Below are positions 27,829 to 38,353 of a stretch of 64,000 nucleotides of DNA, piece by piece. The notes beneath the pieces were generated by a model. It saw only the letters and a program-made list of their open reading frames with translations. It was not told where the DNA came from and made no database searches. Position 1 is the stretch's first letter, and each line of letters starts with the position of its first letter. Both the position numbers and the translations under genes were made by a program. This DNA is from Rhodobiaceae bacterium (lineage in GTDB: Bacteria; Pseudomonadota; Alphaproteobacteria; Rhizobiales; NORP267), in NCBI GenBank assembly GCA_020441905.1, contig JAGRLG010000054.1, positions 98,581 to 162,580 of the forward strand, given 5' to 3'.

Positions 27829-29395
27829 CGCTATTGTCGCCGCCGCGCTGGCGCTTTTCGTCGCCAGCGCCGGCCAGTCCCTGGCCGCCGAGGACGGCAC
27901 CGGCATCAACGCCCCGGCGCTGTTTTCCGAACATTGCGCATCCTGCCATGGCGCCGACCGCCTTGGCGGCACCGGACCGGCGCTTCTGCCGGAAAACCTC
28001 GGCCGCCTGTCGCCCAAGGGCGCCGCCGAGGTCATCACAAAAGGCCGCGGCCAGACCCAGATGCCGGCCTTCGGCGACAAGCTTGCCGCCGGAGAAATCG
28101 AGGCGCTGGCCAAATTCGTCTATGCGCCGCTCGCCGAAATGCCGGTCTGGGGCGAAGCCGAGATCGCCGCCAGCCGCAGCATCAACGCCGATGCGCCCAA
28201 GGCCGACAAGCCGCAATTTGACGCCGATCCGCTCAACCTCTTCGTCGTCGTCGAAACCGGCGACCATCACGCCACCATTCTGGACGGCGATACCTTTGAG
28301 CCGATGACCCGGTTTGCCACCCGCTTCGCGCTGCATGGCGGGCCGAAATTCACCCCCGACGGGCGCTATGTCTTCTTCATGTCGCGCGACGGCTGGGTGA
28401 TGAAATACGACCTCTGGACCCTGAATGTCATTGGCGAGGTGCGGGCCGGCATCAACTCGCGCAACATCGCCATTTCAAAGGACGGCAAGCATCTCGCCGT
28501 CGCCAATTACCTGCCCCACTCCCTGGTCGTGCTGTCCACCGCCGACCTGACGGTCGAAAAGACCTTCAAGGTCGAGGACCAGAAGGGAAACTCGTCGCGC
28601 GTCTCCGCCGTCTACCAGGCGCCCCAGCGCGACAGCTTCATCGCCGCCCTGAAGGATGTCGCCGAGATCTGGGAAATCGCCACAGACCCCAATGCGCCGC
28701 CGGTTTTTACCGGCCTGGTCCATTCCTATGAAAAGGGCATGGTCGAGGCCCTGCCCTCGTCCTCCGGCCTGTTCGCGCTGACGCGAATTCCGGTCGCCGA
28801 GCCGCTCGATGATTTCTTCTTCGACCCCGAATACAAGCACCTGATCGGCTCCGCGCGATCCGGCACCTACGCCAGCGTCGTCAACCTGACGGTGCGCAAG
28901 GAAGTGGCGCGCATCGACCTGCCCGGCCTGCCCCATCTTGGCTCCGGCATTTCCTGGAAGTGGCAGGGGCATGATGTCATGGCGACCCCGCATCTGAAGG
29001 AAGGCAAGGTCTCGATCATCGACATGACAACCTGGAAGGTCATCAAGACCCTCGACACGCTGGGGCCGGGATTCTTCATGCGCAGCCATGAGAACTCCGA
29101 CTTTGCCTGGGTCGATGTCTTCTTCGGCGCCAACAAGGATGTCATGCACATCATCGACAAGCGCAGCCTTGAAATCGTCCGGACCCTGAAACCGGAACCG
29201 GGGAAAACGGTGGCCCATGTCGAGTTTGACCGCGACGGACGCCATGCCCTGGTTTCGATCTGGGAGGACGATGGCGCGGTCATTGTCTTCGACGCGCAGT
29301 CGCTGGAGGAAATCAAGCGTATTCCGATGTCCAAGCCCTCGGGCAAGTACAATGTTTGGAACAAGATTACCTTTTCGGAAGGCACCAGCCACTAG
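27821..29395 (+). CDS. nirN: NirN, cd1-like dehydrogenase of the last heme d1 step
   Basis: 524-residue periplasmic protein with a signal peptide, a heme c domain (CASCH, 39-43) and a d1-type propeller. NirN oxidises dihydro-d1 to d1 and hands it to NirS. It differs from both nirS products. The d1-binding His is in RFALHGGPKF and the second in LPHLGSGISW, and the NirS distal pair is absent. The C-terminus SKPSGKYNVWN is of the NirN/NirF type. It ends the nirE operon and a hairpin follows 138 bp downstream. Confidence 0.9.
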   Translation: MRNAIVAAALALFVASAGQSLAAEDGTGINAPALFSEHCASCHGADRLGGTGPALLPENLGRLSPKGAAEVITKGRGQTQMPAFGDKLAAGEIEALAKFVYAPLAEMPVWGEAEIAASRSINADAPKADKPQFDADPLNLFVVVETGDHHATILDGDTFEPMTRFATRFALHGGPKFTPDGRYVFFMSRDGWVMKYDLWTLNVIGEVRAGINSRNIAISKDGKHLAVANYLPHSLVVLSTADLTVEKTFKVEDQKGNSSRVSAVYQAPQRDSFIAALKDVAEIWEIATDPNAPPVFTGLVHSYEKGMVEALPSSSGLFALTRIPVAEPLDDFFFDPEYKHLIGSARSGTYASVVNLTVRKEVARIDLPGLPHLGSGISWKWQGHDVMATPHLKEGKVSIIDMTTWKVIKTLDTLGPGFFMRSHENSDFAWVDVFFGANKDVMHIIDKRSLEIVRTLKPEPGKTVAHVEFDRDGRHALVSIWEDDGAVIVFDAQSLEEIKRIPMSKPSGKYNVWNKITFSEGTSH

Positions 29396-29532
29396 GCCCG
29401 GGGGCACCGAACCGTTTTTCATATTGCGCATTTGCCCGGCGCTGCTTCTGTGCCGGAACATCGCGTTGCCAATCGCCCTTGCCGGCGGCGGGTTTCGCCC
29501 CTTTCACTCCAGAGCACAGGGACAATGCCCGG

Positions 29533-29558
29533 AAAATGCCGGTCCATTGGCATTTTTC
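29533..29558 (+). terminator. Probable terminator of the nirE-N operon
   Basis: A perfect 8-bp inverted repeat AAAATGCC/GGCATTTT has an 8-nt loop and ends in T, 138 bp after nirN. The stem has only four G-C pairs and is moderately stable. It lies in the 344-bp gap 29396-29739, which also holds the TetR-type operator and no gene. Confidence 0.5.
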
Positions 29559-29575
29559 ACTTGAACTATTCTGAC

Positions 29576-29593
29576 TGAATGATTATTCATTCA
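29576..29593. promoter_or_regulatory. TetR-type operator, perfect 7-4-7 palindrome
   Basis: TGAATGA-TTAT-TCATTCA lies 147 bp upstream of the first gene of the alicyclic-acid cluster. The form is close to the operator of Bacillus FadR, a TetR regulator that answers to acyl-CoA. A possible promoter (TTGAAC 29561-29566, 17-bp spacer, TATTCA 29584-29589) overlaps it. The TetR gene at 33828 in the same cluster is the natural binder, which is inference. Confidence 0.75.
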
Positions 29594-29739
29594 ACCCGGT
29601 TTCACGAAGCTATGGCCCGGTCCGTCCCACTGCCGCGCGGCCCTCAACCGGGGCGGCGCACCAGACGGGAACAAGCGGACGATCCAGCGCCCCTGACGGG
29701 TCTGGAGCAGCCGGGCCGAACGGTGCAAGAGGATCAGAA

Positions 29740-30486
29740 ATGAAATTTGCAGGTAAAACAGCCGTCGTCACCGGTGCCGGTTCGGGCATCGGCCGCGCCA
29801 CCGCCGAGGCGTTCGCCGCCGCCGGCGCCAATGTCGTCCTCGGCGACATCAACGCCGAGGCCGGCGAAGCCGCCGCCGCCGAGATCCGCAAGGCCGGCGG
29901 CAAGGCGATTTTCGCCCTGCTCGACGTCACCAAGCAGGATTCGATCAACGCCTTCCGCGACGCCGCGGTCAAGGAATACGGCCATGTCGATATCGTCGCC
30001 AATGTCGCCGGCTGGGGCAAGATCGAACCCTTCATCCAGAACACCCCTGAGTTCTGGCAGCGGGTCGTCGACCTCAACCTGATGGGCCCGGTCATGGTTT
30101 CGCGCGCCTTCATCGAGCCGATGATCGAGAAGGGCGAGGGCCGCATCGTCAACGTCGCTTCCGACGCCGGCCGCGTCGGCAGCCTTGGCGAAACCGTCTA
30201 TGCCGGCGCCAAGGGCGGCGCCATCGCCTTCACCAAGTCGCTGGCCCGCGAAGTCGCGCGCTACAATGTCACCTGCAATGCCGTGTGCCCCGGCCCGACC
30301 GACACCCCGCTGCTCGGCGCGGTCCCGGAAAAGCACCGCGAGGCTTTTGTCCGCGTCACCCCGATGCGCCGCCTCGCCAAGCCGTCCGAGATTGCCGACG
30401 CCATCCTGTACTTCGCCTCCGAGCGCGCCAGCTTCGTGACCGGCCAGGTGATTTCGGTCTCCGGCGGCCTGGTCATGAACGGCTGA
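29740..30486 (+). CDS. Short-chain dehydrogenase, BadH-like (2-hydroxycyclohexanecarboxyl-CoA dehydrogenase)
   Basis: 248-residue SDR with [10 protein letters not shown] at 11-20 (NAD-binding), the catalytic tyrosine block YAGAKGG (YxxxK), a Ser in VNVASDAGR and the C-terminal [12 protein letters not shown]. It resembles BadH, which oxidises 2-hydroxycyclohexanecarboxyl-CoA to the 2-oxo compound. Many SDRs share these features, so the substrate is inferred from the adjoining crotonases, acyl-CoA dehydrogenases and AliA-like ligase. It is the first gene of the cluster, directly downstream of the TetR-type operator. Confidence 0.65.
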   Translation: MKFAGKTAVVTGAGSGIGRATAEAFAAAGANVVLGDINAEAGEAAAAEIRKAGGKAIFALLDVTKQDSINAFRDAAVKEYGHVDIVANVAGWGKIEPFIQNTPEFWQRVVDLNLMGPVMVSRAFIEPMIEKGEGRIVNVASDAGRVGSLGETVYAGAKGGAIAFTKSLAREVARYNVTCNAVCPGPTDTPLLGAVPEKHREAFVRVTPMRRLAKPSEIADAILYFASERASFVTGQVISVSGGLVMNG

Positions 30487-30565
30487 CCGGCACCCCATCA
30501 ACGCCCGCAAGGGCACAAATTCCCCCGGCTTTTGCCGGGAAATAAAGACCATAGGAGATTACGAG

Positions 30566-31384
<819 letters not shown>

Positions 31385-31398
31385 GGCTTGAAGGACTG

Positions 31399-31429
31399 CT
31401 GGAGCAGCCTGCCTGGCAAGCTGCTCCAG
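31399..31429 (+). other. Strong intergenic hairpin in the alicyclic-acid cluster
   Basis: A perfect 10-bp stem CTGGAGCAGC/GCTGCTCCAG with an 11-nt loop lies 15 bp past the crotonase stop and is followed by CTTCTTTA. It could be a weak terminator or an mRNA-processing/stability element that sets different levels for SDR-crotonase and the downstream dehydrogenases. Confidence 0.6.
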
Positions 31430-31503
31430 CTTCTTTACCGAGGAAAACTTTCCTGCTTCAGGCTCTTTGCTCCAAGCAGGCAGATCCAAGCGAGAAAACC
31501 GAC

Positions 31504-32676
31504 ATGCCGGACCAGAGCTATCTCGACTGGCCGTTCTTCGAGGAGCGGCATCATCGCCTCGCCCAGGACCTGGAGCGCTTTGCCACGACTCAGCTTTCCG
31601 ACCTGGACCTTCACGTCGAAGATGACGAAGCGCTTGATGCCAATTGCCGCGAGATCGTGCGCCGCCTCGCCAGGGCCGATCTGCTCAAAACCACCTGTGT
31701 GCTGACCGAAGAAGGCAAGTTCGATGTCCGCAGCCTGTGCCTGAGCCGGGAAATCCTGGGCCGCCACGCCGGCATCGTTGATTTTGCCTATGCCATGCAG
31801 GGCCTGGGCAGCGGCCCGATCTCGCTGTTCGGCACCAGGGAGCAGCGCGAGGCCTATCTGCCCGGCGTCATCGCCGGCGAGAAAATCGCCGCCTTCGCGC
31901 CATCGGAACCCGATGCCGGCTCCGATCTCGCCGCCATGGCCACGACAGCGACCAGAGACGGCGACGACTATGTGCTCAATGGCACCAAGACCTGGATTTC
32001 AAACGGCGGCATTGCCCATCAATATATCGTCTTTGCCCGCACCGGCGAGGCGCCGGGCGCCAAGGGCCTGTCCGCCTTCATCGTCGAGGCCGACAATCCC
32101 GGCCTCATCGTCGCCGAGCGCATCAAGGTCATCGCCCCGCATCCGCTGGCGACGCTGACCCTGGACAATTGCCGGGTGAAGGCCAGCGCCATGCTCGGCA
32201 AGCCCGGCGAGGGCTTCAAGATCGCCGTTTCCACCCTGTCCATTTTCCGCTGCACCGTCGGCGCCGCGGCGCTCGGCTTTGCCCGCCGCGCTTTTGACGA
32301 AGCCATGGGCCGGGTTCAGAAGCGCAGTGTTTTCGGCCAGAAACTGGCTAATTTTCAGCTCACCCAGACCGCGCTGGCCGAAATGGCCATTGAAATCGAC
32401 GCCTCGGCGCTGCTGATCTATCGCGCCGCCTGGGCCAAGGACGTGCGCGGCGAGCGCGCGGTGCGCGAATCCTCCATGGCCAAGCTTTACGGCACCGAGG
32501 CCGCCCAGCAGGTCATCGACAAGGCGGTCCAGCTTTTCGGCGGCCTTGGCGTAGTCCACGGCATGATCGTGGAAGAGCTTTATCGCGAAATCCGCGCCTT
32601 GCGGATCTATGAGGGCACGACCGAGATCCAGAAGCTGATCATCGCCGACACCCTGCTGGCGGAAGCGAAAAAGTGA
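31504..32676 (+). CDS. Acyl-CoA dehydrogenase
   Basis: 390-residue FAD enzyme of the acyl-CoA dehydrogenase family. Motifs are [15 protein letters not shown] (flavin/substrate), [11 protein letters not shown] and IYEGTTEIQ near the C-terminus, whose Glu is the catalytic base position of SCAD-type enzymes. It has a longer, divergent N-terminus ([18 protein letters not shown]). It overlaps the next acyl-CoA dehydrogenase by 4 bp. In this cluster it may oxidise cyclohexanecarboxyl-CoA (AliB role) or the derived cyclohexenoyl-CoA. Which of the two enzymes takes which substrate cannot be told. Confidence 0.78.
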   Translation: MPDQSYLDWPFFEERHHRLAQDLERFATTQLSDLDLHVEDDEALDANCREIVRRLARADLLKTTCVLTEEGKFDVRSLCLSREILGRHAGIVDFAYAMQGLGSGPISLFGTREQREAYLPGVIAGEKIAAFAPSEPDAGSDLAAMATTATRDGDDYVLNGTKTWISNGGIAHQYIVFARTGEAPGAKGLSAFIVEADNPGLIVAERIKVIAPHPLATLTLDNCRVKASAMLGKPGEGFKIAVSTLSIFRCTVGAAALGFARRAFDEAMGRVQKRSVFGQKLANFQLTQTALAEMAIEIDASALLIYRAAWAKDVRGERAVRESSMAKLYGTEAAQQVIDKAVQLFGGLGVVHGMIVEELYREIRALRIYEGTTEIQKLIIADTLLAEAKK

Positions 32677-33806
32677 TTCTCGGCGCGGATCACGAAGCGA
32701 TCCGAGAGGCGGCGCGGCGCTTCGCGCAAACAGCGCTGGCGCCCAATGCCGCGCGCTGGGACCGCGATGCCGAGTTCCCCATCGACGCGGTGGCCGAGAT
32801 GGGCCGCCTCGGCTTTCTCGGCCTCACCGTGCCGGAGGAATTCGGCGGCGCCGGCGCCGACAACCTGTCGCTGGCCCTGGCGCTCGAAGAAATCGCCGCC
32901 GGCGATGCCGGGCTGGCCTCGATGATGAGCGGCCACAACTCGGTCGGCTGCGCGCCGCTGTTGCGCTACGGCTCCGATGAGCAGAAAGCGCGCTTTCTCG
33001 GCCCCATGGCGCGCGGCGAAATGCTGTCGGCCTTTCTCCTCACCGAGCCCCAGGGCGGTTCCGATGCGTCGCACCAAAAGACCACGGCGCGGCGCAGGGG
33101 CGGCAACTATGTGCTCAACGGCACCAAGCAGTTCATCACCACCGGCGCAAATGCCCAGCTTGCCCTGGTCTTTGCCGGCACAGACCCTTCGCTTGGCGCC
33201 AAAGGCATTTCCGCCTTTCTCGTGCCCACGGACAATCCCGGCTATGTCGTGGTGCGCAAGGAGGACAAGCTCGGCCAGCGCTCCTCCGATACCTGCCAGA
33301 TCGCCCTCGATAATCTGGAGATCGGTGAAGAGATGCGCCTTGGCGCCGAAGGCGAAGGCTATCGCATCGCCCTGTCCAATCTGGAAGGCGGGCGCATCGG
33401 CATCGCCTCGGTGGCGCTGGGCATTGGCCGCGCCGCCCTTGAGGCCGCCATTTCCTATGCCCGCGAGCGCGTGACCTTCGGCAAGCCGATCTTCGAGCAT
33501 CAGGCGGTCGGGTTCCGCCTCGCCCGCATGGCGACGTCGCTCGAGGCGGCAAGGCAACTGACCCATCACGCCGCGGCCCTGCGCGATGCCGGCAGGCCCT
33601 GCCTGCGCGAGGCGGCGATGGCCAAGCTGGCCGCCTCCGAGGCCGCCGAGCAGGTGTGTTCGGATGCCATCCAGACCCTCGGCGGCTACGGCTATCTGAA
33701 GGATTACCCGGTCGAGCGCCATTACCGGGACGCCAAGGTCACAAAGATCTATGAGGGCACAAATGACATCCAGTGCATGGTCATCGCCAGGCATCTGGAC
33801 GGTTAG
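32673..33806 (+). CDS. Acyl-CoA dehydrogenase (second, overlapping)
   Basis: 377-residue acyl-CoA dehydrogenase with a GTG start overlapping the previous stop. Seen are [26 protein letters not shown], the [18 protein letters not shown] helix and [10 protein letters not shown] with the base Glu. It is close to the SCAD/AliB type. In Geobacter and Syntrophus two successive dehydrogenases convert cyclohexanecarboxyl-CoA through cyclohex-1-ene-carboxyl-CoA to the 1,5-diene, which would feed directly into Dch. The tandem here fits such a pair. That pathway link is inference. Confidence 0.78.
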   Translation: MILGADHEAIREAARRFAQTALAPNAARWDRDAEFPIDAVAEMGRLGFLGLTVPEEFGGAGADNLSLALALEEIAAGDAGLASMMSGHNSVGCAPLLRYGSDEQKARFLGPMARGEMLSAFLLTEPQGGSDASHQKTTARRRGGNYVLNGTKQFITTGANAQLALVFAGTDPSLGAKGISAFLVPTDNPGYVVVRKEDKLGQRSSDTCQIALDNLEIGEEMRLGAEGEGYRIALSNLEGGRIGIASVALGIGRAALEAAISYARERVTFGKPIFEHQAVGFRLARMATSLEAARQLTHHAAALRDAGRPCLREAAMAKLAASEAAEQVCSDAIQTLGGYGYLKDYPVERHYRDAKVTKIYEGTNDIQCMVIARHLDG

Positions 33807-33827
33807 GCGAACAACGGAGGCCAGACC

Positions 33828-34505
33828 ATGTCGGACGCCGGTCAAGTGGAAAGTTTGGTCACCGACCCTAAATTGGTCGAGGAACGGCGCGCCCAGATTC
33901 TGAAGGCAGCGACCAAGCTGTTCTCCAAGCAGGGCTTTTATCGCACAACCATCCAGGCGGTGGCCAAGGAGGCTGGCATCTCCACCGGCCTGATCTACCA
34001 GTATTTCCACGACAAGGATGACGTGCTGTTCCTGACCCTGATCAATGTGCTCGAAGCCTATGAGCGCGAGATCCCCAAGGCGCTCGACGGCATTTCCGAT
34101 CCGCTGGAGCAGCTGGTGCGCGCCTTTTGCGCCTATTGCCGCATTGTCGACAGCCTGCTCGACGCCACCGTTCTGGCCTATCGCTCGACCAAGTCGCTGC
34201 CCGCCGACCGCCAGGACGTCATCAAGGCGCGCGAAACCGCCACCAACCAGCTGCTGGAGAACTGCCTCGCGGCAAGCGCGCAGGCCGGTCTGGTGCGCCC
34301 GGTCAACACCCATCTCCTGGTCTATCAGCTGGTAAATTTCTGCCACGCCTGGGCGCTCAAGCAATGGGCGCTGCGGCGACGCTACGATCTTGACGAATAT
34401 ATCAACCAGGGCGTGCAGATCCTGATCGAGCCTTTCCTGAGCAAGACGGGCGCCAGCGTGCTGGAACGCCTGCGCAACGAGGGTGTCGTTCCCGGCGGCC
34501 GCTAA
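33828..34505 (+). CDS. TetR-family regulator of the alicyclic-acid cluster
   Basis: 225-residue repressor with an N-terminal helix-turn-helix (RAQILKAATKLFSKQGFYRTT, then AGISTGLIYQYFHDKDDVL), typical of TetR proteins sensing acyl-CoA. The ligand domain is all-helical and unclassified. It lies 21 bp after the second acyl-CoA dehydrogenase and so is co-transcribed with its presumed targets. The palindrome at 29576-29593 is the best operator candidate. Confidence 0.85.
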   Translation: MSDAGQVESLVTDPKLVEERRAQILKAATKLFSKQGFYRTTIQAVAKEAGISTGLIYQYFHDKDDVLFLTLINVLEAYEREIPKALDGISDPLEQLVRAFCAYCRIVDSLLDATVLAYRSTKSLPADRQDVIKARETATNQLLENCLAASAQAGLVRPVNTHLLVYQLVNFCHAWALKQWALRRRYDLDEYINQGVQILIEPFLSKTGASVLERLRNEGVVPGGR

Positions 34506-34563
34506 CCGGCAAAGAGCCGCCAGCGGCGTCCGAACTCGAACCCCCCAAGACGGAGACAGAACA

Positions 34564-35316
34564 GTGATTACCCTTGAAATCAAAGACGGCATTGCCATTG
34601 CCACCCTGTCGCGCGCCCCGGTCAACGCCATCAACGAAGAATGGCTCGACCGCCTGTCGCAGATCATCGGAGAGGCTGAAGCCGCGCCCGGTGTCTCGGT
34701 CTTGCTCATCCGCTCCGACCAGCGCACCTTCTGCGCCGGCGCCGACCTGAAGCTGATGGCTTCGCGTTTTCCCTCCGCGGAGGAGCGCAAGAAGATGATC
34801 GCCTTTGTCCGCCGCATCCAGGAGGTCTATGAACGGCTGGAAAGGTCGCGGCTGGTTTCCATCGCCGAAGTTGCCGGCGCCGCCATGGGCGGCGGCATGG
34901 AACTGGCGCTGGCCTGCGACTTCCGCATCATCGCCAACGAGGCCAAGGTCGGCCTGCCCGAGGTCCGGCTCGGCCTGCTGCCCGGCGCCGGCGGCACCCA
35001 GCGCATGACCCGTATCTGCGGCGAAGCCATGTCAAAGCGCCTCATCCTCACCGCCGAGGTGCTGGACGGTGCCGCCGCCGAAAGGGTCGGCCTTGCCCAC
35101 TGGTCGGTGCCGCGCGCCGAGATATCTTCATTTGCGGAGGAATTCGCCGCCAAGGTCGCCAGGCTCTCGCCGGCCGCGCTGGGCTTTTCCAAGACCTGCA
35201 TCGATGGCGCCATCTTCTCCGGCCAGGACGGCTATGAACGCGAACTGACGGGCACCGAGTCCCTGTTCGCGAACCCGGACACACAGGCACGGGTGCGCAA
35301 GTTCCTCGAAGGCTGA
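34564..35316 (+). CDS. Enoyl-CoA hydratase, BadK-like
   Basis: 250-residue crotonase with an intact hydratase site: oxyanion motif FCAGADLK, GGGMELALACD (first Glu) and GLPEVRLGLLPGAGGTQ (second Glu). It resembles cyclohex-1-ene-1-carboxyl-CoA hydratase (BadK) and general enoyl-CoA hydratases. The GTG start at 34564 is taken because GGAG lies 12 bp upstream and the preceding frame extension is not conserved. Its intact site contrasts with the crotonase at 30566, which suggests the two do different steps. Confidence 0.68.
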   Translation: MITLEIKDGIAIATLSRAPVNAINEEWLDRLSQIIGEAEAAPGVSVLLIRSDQRTFCAGADLKLMASRFPSAEERKKMIAFVRRIQEVYERLERSRLVSIAEVAGAAMGGGMELALACDFRIIANEAKVGLPEVRLGLLPGAGGTQRMTRICGEAMSKRLILTAEVLDGAAAERVGLAHWSVPRAEISSFAEEFAAKVARLSPAALGFSKTCIDGAIFSGQDGYERELTGTESLFANPDTQARVRKFLEG

Positions 35317-35363
35317 CCCGCCCGAAAAGATGCGAAATATCGGGAACGGCGCGGAGAGAGGCC

Positions 35364-36983
35364 ATGCAGGGCGTGCAACTGGATGAAAAGAGGCGGGCCG
35401 CCGAGGCGGCTCGCGGGATCTGGCCGCAGCGCGTGCTGACCGGCTATTTCGACCAATGGGTCGCCGACCGGCCAGAGGCCATTGCCCTGATCGGCCACCG
35501 CCACCGCTCGGGCGACATCATGACCATGAGCTATGGCGAGCTCGACCGCAGGGCGACCGCCATTGCCGCCAATCTGCGCCGCCTCGGCGTGCGCAAGGGC
35601 GATGTCGTGTCGTTTCAGCTGCCCAACTGGTGGCAGTTTCCCGCCCTACTCATCGCCAATACGCGGATCGGCGCCGTCAACAACCCGATGATGCCGATCT
35701 TCCGCCACCGCGAGCTGTCCTTCATGCTGGCCCAGGCCGGATCAAAGGTGTTCATCGCCCCCTCGTCGTTCCGCAATTTCGATCATGGCCGGCTCGCCTT
35801 GCAGCTACATGAGGAAATCGACGGGCTGGATCATGTGCTGCTGATCGATGGCGAGGGCGGGAACTCCTTCGAGCAGGTACTGCTGGAGGAGAACCACGAT
35901 CCCCTGCCCGAAGGCTGCGGTGCGGATCCCGACGGCGTCACCCAGCTGCTTTTCACTTCCGGCACCACCGGCGAGCCCAAGGGGGTGATGCACACCTCCA
36001 ACACCCTGATCGGCACCACGCTGCAATTTGCCGCTCGCATGGGCCTTGGGGAAAACGAGATCATCTTCATGCCCTCGCCCTTCGCCCATCAGGCCGGCTA
36101 CGAATATGGCGCCCTGCTGGCGCTGCTGATCGGCGCGCCCCTCATCATGCAGGATGTCTGGGATCCGGCGACCGCGCGCGACCTCATCGCCAGGTACAAG
36201 GCAACCTATACCTTTGCCTCCACGCCTTTCCTGGCCGATCTGGCGGCACTCGAAGGCGTCCAGCCCGACGACATGCCGGATTTCCGCCTCTTCGTCACGT
36301 CTGGAGCGCCCATCCCGCCCGCCGTGGTCGCCGCCGCCCAGGAGCGCCTCGGCATCACCGTTGTCGGCGGCTGGGGCATGAGCGAATGCGGCATCCTCAC
36401 CACCACCGAACTATCCGGACACAAGGTGCGCGAATCCGACGGCCACGCCCTGCCCGGGTCGCAAGTGCGCGTCGTCGACGAAGCCGGCAATGAGGCGCCG
36501 CGCGGCCAGGAAGGCCGCTTCCAGATACGCGGCACCGGGCTCTTCGTCGGCTATCTCAAGCGCCCCGACCTCTACGATATCGACGAGGAAGGCTGGTTCG
36601 ATACCGGCGATCTCGCCCGTATGGACGAGGAGGGCTATATCCGCATCACCGGCCGCAGCAAGGACATTATCATCCGCGGCGGCGAAAATATTCCCGTCGT
36701 CGAGGTCGAGAACGCGCTCTACAACATGCCCCAGGTTGCAGATTGTGCCATCGTCGCCATGCCCGATCCGCGCCTTGGCGAACGCGGCTGCGTCTTCATC
36801 CTGCCCAAACCCTTTGCCGACATCGACATGGAAGCCATGCGCGCCCATCTGGCTTCCCAGGGCATTTCGAAGAGTTACTGGCCCGAGCGCCTGGAGATCG
36901 TGGACGAGATGCCGCGCACGGCAAGCGGCAAGATCCAGAAATTCGTGCTGCGCGAGCGCGCCAGGCAGTTCGCCGCCTCCTGA
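35364..36983 (+). CDS. aliA: Cyclohexanecarboxylate-CoA ligase-like (AliA-type) AMP-forming ligase
   Basis: 539-residue ANL-superfamily ligase that activates a carboxylic acid to its CoA thioester through an acyl-adenylate. Signature LLFTSGTTGEPKGVMHTS, GWGMSECG (A5), DTGDLARMDEEGYIRITGR and the C-terminal catalytic Lys in ASGKIQKF are intact. The QLPNWWQFPAL and NPMMPIFRHRELSFML blocks are those of the AliA subgroup. It ends the rightward cluster and is convergent with ureG, with only 3 bp between stops and no visible terminator. Confidence 0.75.
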   Translation: MQGVQLDEKRRAAEAARGIWPQRVLTGYFDQWVADRPEAIALIGHRHRSGDIMTMSYGELDRRATAIAANLRRLGVRKGDVVSFQLPNWWQFPALLIANTRIGAVNNPMMPIFRHRELSFMLAQAGSKVFIAPSSFRNFDHGRLALQLHEEIDGLDHVLLIDGEGGNSFEQVLLEENHDPLPEGCGADPDGVTQLLFTSGTTGEPKGVMHTSNTLIGTTLQFAARMGLGENEIIFMPSPFAHQAGYEYGALLALLIGAPLIMQDVWDPATARDLIARYKATYTFASTPFLADLAALEGVQPDDMPDFRLFVTSGAPIPPAVVAAAQERLGITVVGGWGMSECGILTTTELSGHKVRESDGHALPGSQVRVVDEAGNEAPRGQEGRFQIRGTGLFVGYLKRPDLYDIDEEGWFDTGDLARMDEEGYIRITGRSKDIIIRGGENIPVVEVENALYNMPQVADCAIVAMPDPRLGERGCVFILPKPFADIDMEAMRAHLASQGISKSYWPERLEIVDEMPRTASGKIQKFVLRERARQFAAS

Positions 36984-36986
36984 GGC

Positions 36987-37628
36987 TCAGGCGGCGGCCC
37001 CCTCGCCGGCTGCCGCCAGGCCGCCCGTCGCCTCGATAAAGGCGATGACCTCGGCCACGCCCCGGCCGCGCCTCAGGTCGGTGAAGACAAAGGGCCGCCC
37101 GTCGCGCATGCGCCGTGTATCCTCTTCCATCACCTCGAGGCTGGCGCCGACATGGGGCGCCAGGTCCATCTTATTGATGACGAGGAGGTCCGAGCGCGTG
37201 ATCGCCGGCCCGCCCTTGCGCGGGATCTTTTCGCCCTGCGCCACCGAGATGACATAGATCGTCAGATCGGCAAGTTCGGGAGAAAAGGTAGCGGCGAGAT
37301 TGTCGCCGCCCGATTCGATGAAGACGACATCGAGATCGGGGAAGCGGGCATTGAGCCCGGCGATCGCGGCCAGATTGATCGAGGCGTCCTCGCGGATCGC
37401 GGTATGGGGACAGCCGCCGGTTTCCACCCCGACGATGCGGTCTTCGAAAAGCGCCTGCGACCGCGCCAGGATCAGCGCGTCTTCCTTGGTGTAGATGTCA
37501 TTGGTGACCACGCCGATCGAATAGCGCTCGCGCAGGGCCTTGCACAACGCTTCGGTCAGTGTCGTCTTGCCGGCGCCCACAGGCCCGCCAATGCCGACGC
37601 GCAAGGGACCGTTTGGCGATTTGGTCAT
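36987..37628 (-). CDS. ureG: Urease accessory GTPase UreG
   Basis: 213-residue SIMIBI-class GTPase that powers nickel insertion into urease. The P-loop is [10 protein letters not shown], with [17 protein letters not shown] (CPH metal motif), [13 protein letters not shown] and the base-specificity NKMD. The start overlaps the ureF stop by 4 bp. It is the last gene of the urease cluster. Confidence 0.95.
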   Translation of the reverse strand: MTKSPNGPLRVGIGGPVGAGKTTLTEALCKALRERYSIGVVTNDIYTKEDALILARSQALFEDRIVGVETGGCPHTAIREDASINLAAIAGLNARFPDLDVVFIESGGDNLAATFSPELADLTIYVISVAQGEKIPRKGGPAITRSDLLVINKMDLAPHVGASLEVMEEDTRRMRDGRPFVFTDLRRGRGVAEVIAFIEATGGLAAAGEGAAA

Positions 37629-38353
37629 GACCGGAACACCCTCGAATATTGTGTTTCATGGGCCATGGCGGCGATATCGCTGGCCATGGTGGCACTGCCC
37701 AGATCGTTTAGCCCCGAGCGCGCGGCGCGCCTGGCGACGGCAAGGACGATGTCACAAAGGCCCGCCAGCGCCGCCACGCCCTCGCTCTGGCCGAGCGGCA
37801 TCAGGCGCAGGGCCGCCGCCACCAGATTGACGGCAAAAGCCTGAAGATAGGCACTGAGCGCGGCCTCAAGCGCAATGCCGCGCCCGGCGGTGGCGGCCGC
37901 CACCGCGACCGGATAGGCCACCGGGCCGCCGGCGTTTTCAGCCAGCAGACCCAGCGCCGCGCTCGGCCATGGCGCCATATGGGCGAGGAAAGCCTCGCCC
38001 TGGGCCAGGGTTTCCAGCGCCCGTTCCTTCGAAGGGGCCATTGCGCGGGCAAGTTCCGCCAGCGCCGCCAGCCCTTCGCCGTCACGCGCGGCGGCCGCGC
38101 GGTGGCTTTCGGCAAACAGCACCGCGTCGTTCCAGCCGCTGCCATGTTGAAGCAAATCGCCGATCCATTGCCCGAGGCTCTCGCGGTCCGTGATCACACC
38201 CTCCCGCGCCGCCCATTCCAGCCCGTGGCTATAGGCAAAGGCGCCGACAGGAAAGGCTGGGGAAAGCCAGTGCATCAGGGTGACGAGGTCGCCATTGCGG
38301 AGCGTGCCGGCGTCGTCTTCCAGGGGCGGCGCGAGGCGGGACGGCTCAGCCAT
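37625..38353 (-). CDS. ureF: Urease accessory protein UreF
   Basis: 242-residue helical chaperone bridging UreD and UreG in nickel delivery. Motifs are [20 protein letters not shown] and the C-terminal [12 protein letters not shown], both typical of UreF. The start ATG 38353 was chosen where family homology begins and a GGGGGG purine stretch precedes. Longer frames run into ureE. It overlaps ureE by 8 bp. Confidence 0.92.
   Translation of the reverse strand: MAEPSRLAPPLEDDAGTLRNGDLVTLMHWLSPAFPVGAFAYSHGLEWAAREGVITDRESLGQWIGDLLQHGSGWNDAVLFAESHRAAAARDGEGLAALAELARAMAPSKERALETLAQGEAFLAHMAPWPSAALGLLAENAGGPVAYPVAVAAATAGRGIALEAALSAYLQAFAVNLVAAALRLMPLGQSEGVAALAGLCDIVLAVARRAARSGLNDLGSATMASDIAAMAHETQYSRVFRS

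Noticed and set aside
27821..29395. Reading nirN as a third nitrite reductase
   Set aside because: It lacks the paired distal His of NirS and has the NirN-type His context and C-terminus; it sits at the end of the d1 biosynthesis operon as NirN does.
32607..34817. Leftward open frame of about 736 codons opposite the acyl-CoA dehydrogenase and TetR genes
   Set aside because: It is an antisense frame kept open by high G+C content; the sense genes have clear motifs and ribosome-binding sites.
35364..36983. Calling the ligase a benzoate-CoA ligase because bcr genes are in the window
   Set aside because: Its conserved blocks are of the AliA type, it is 31 kb away from bcrC, and its neighbours are alicyclic-acid genes.
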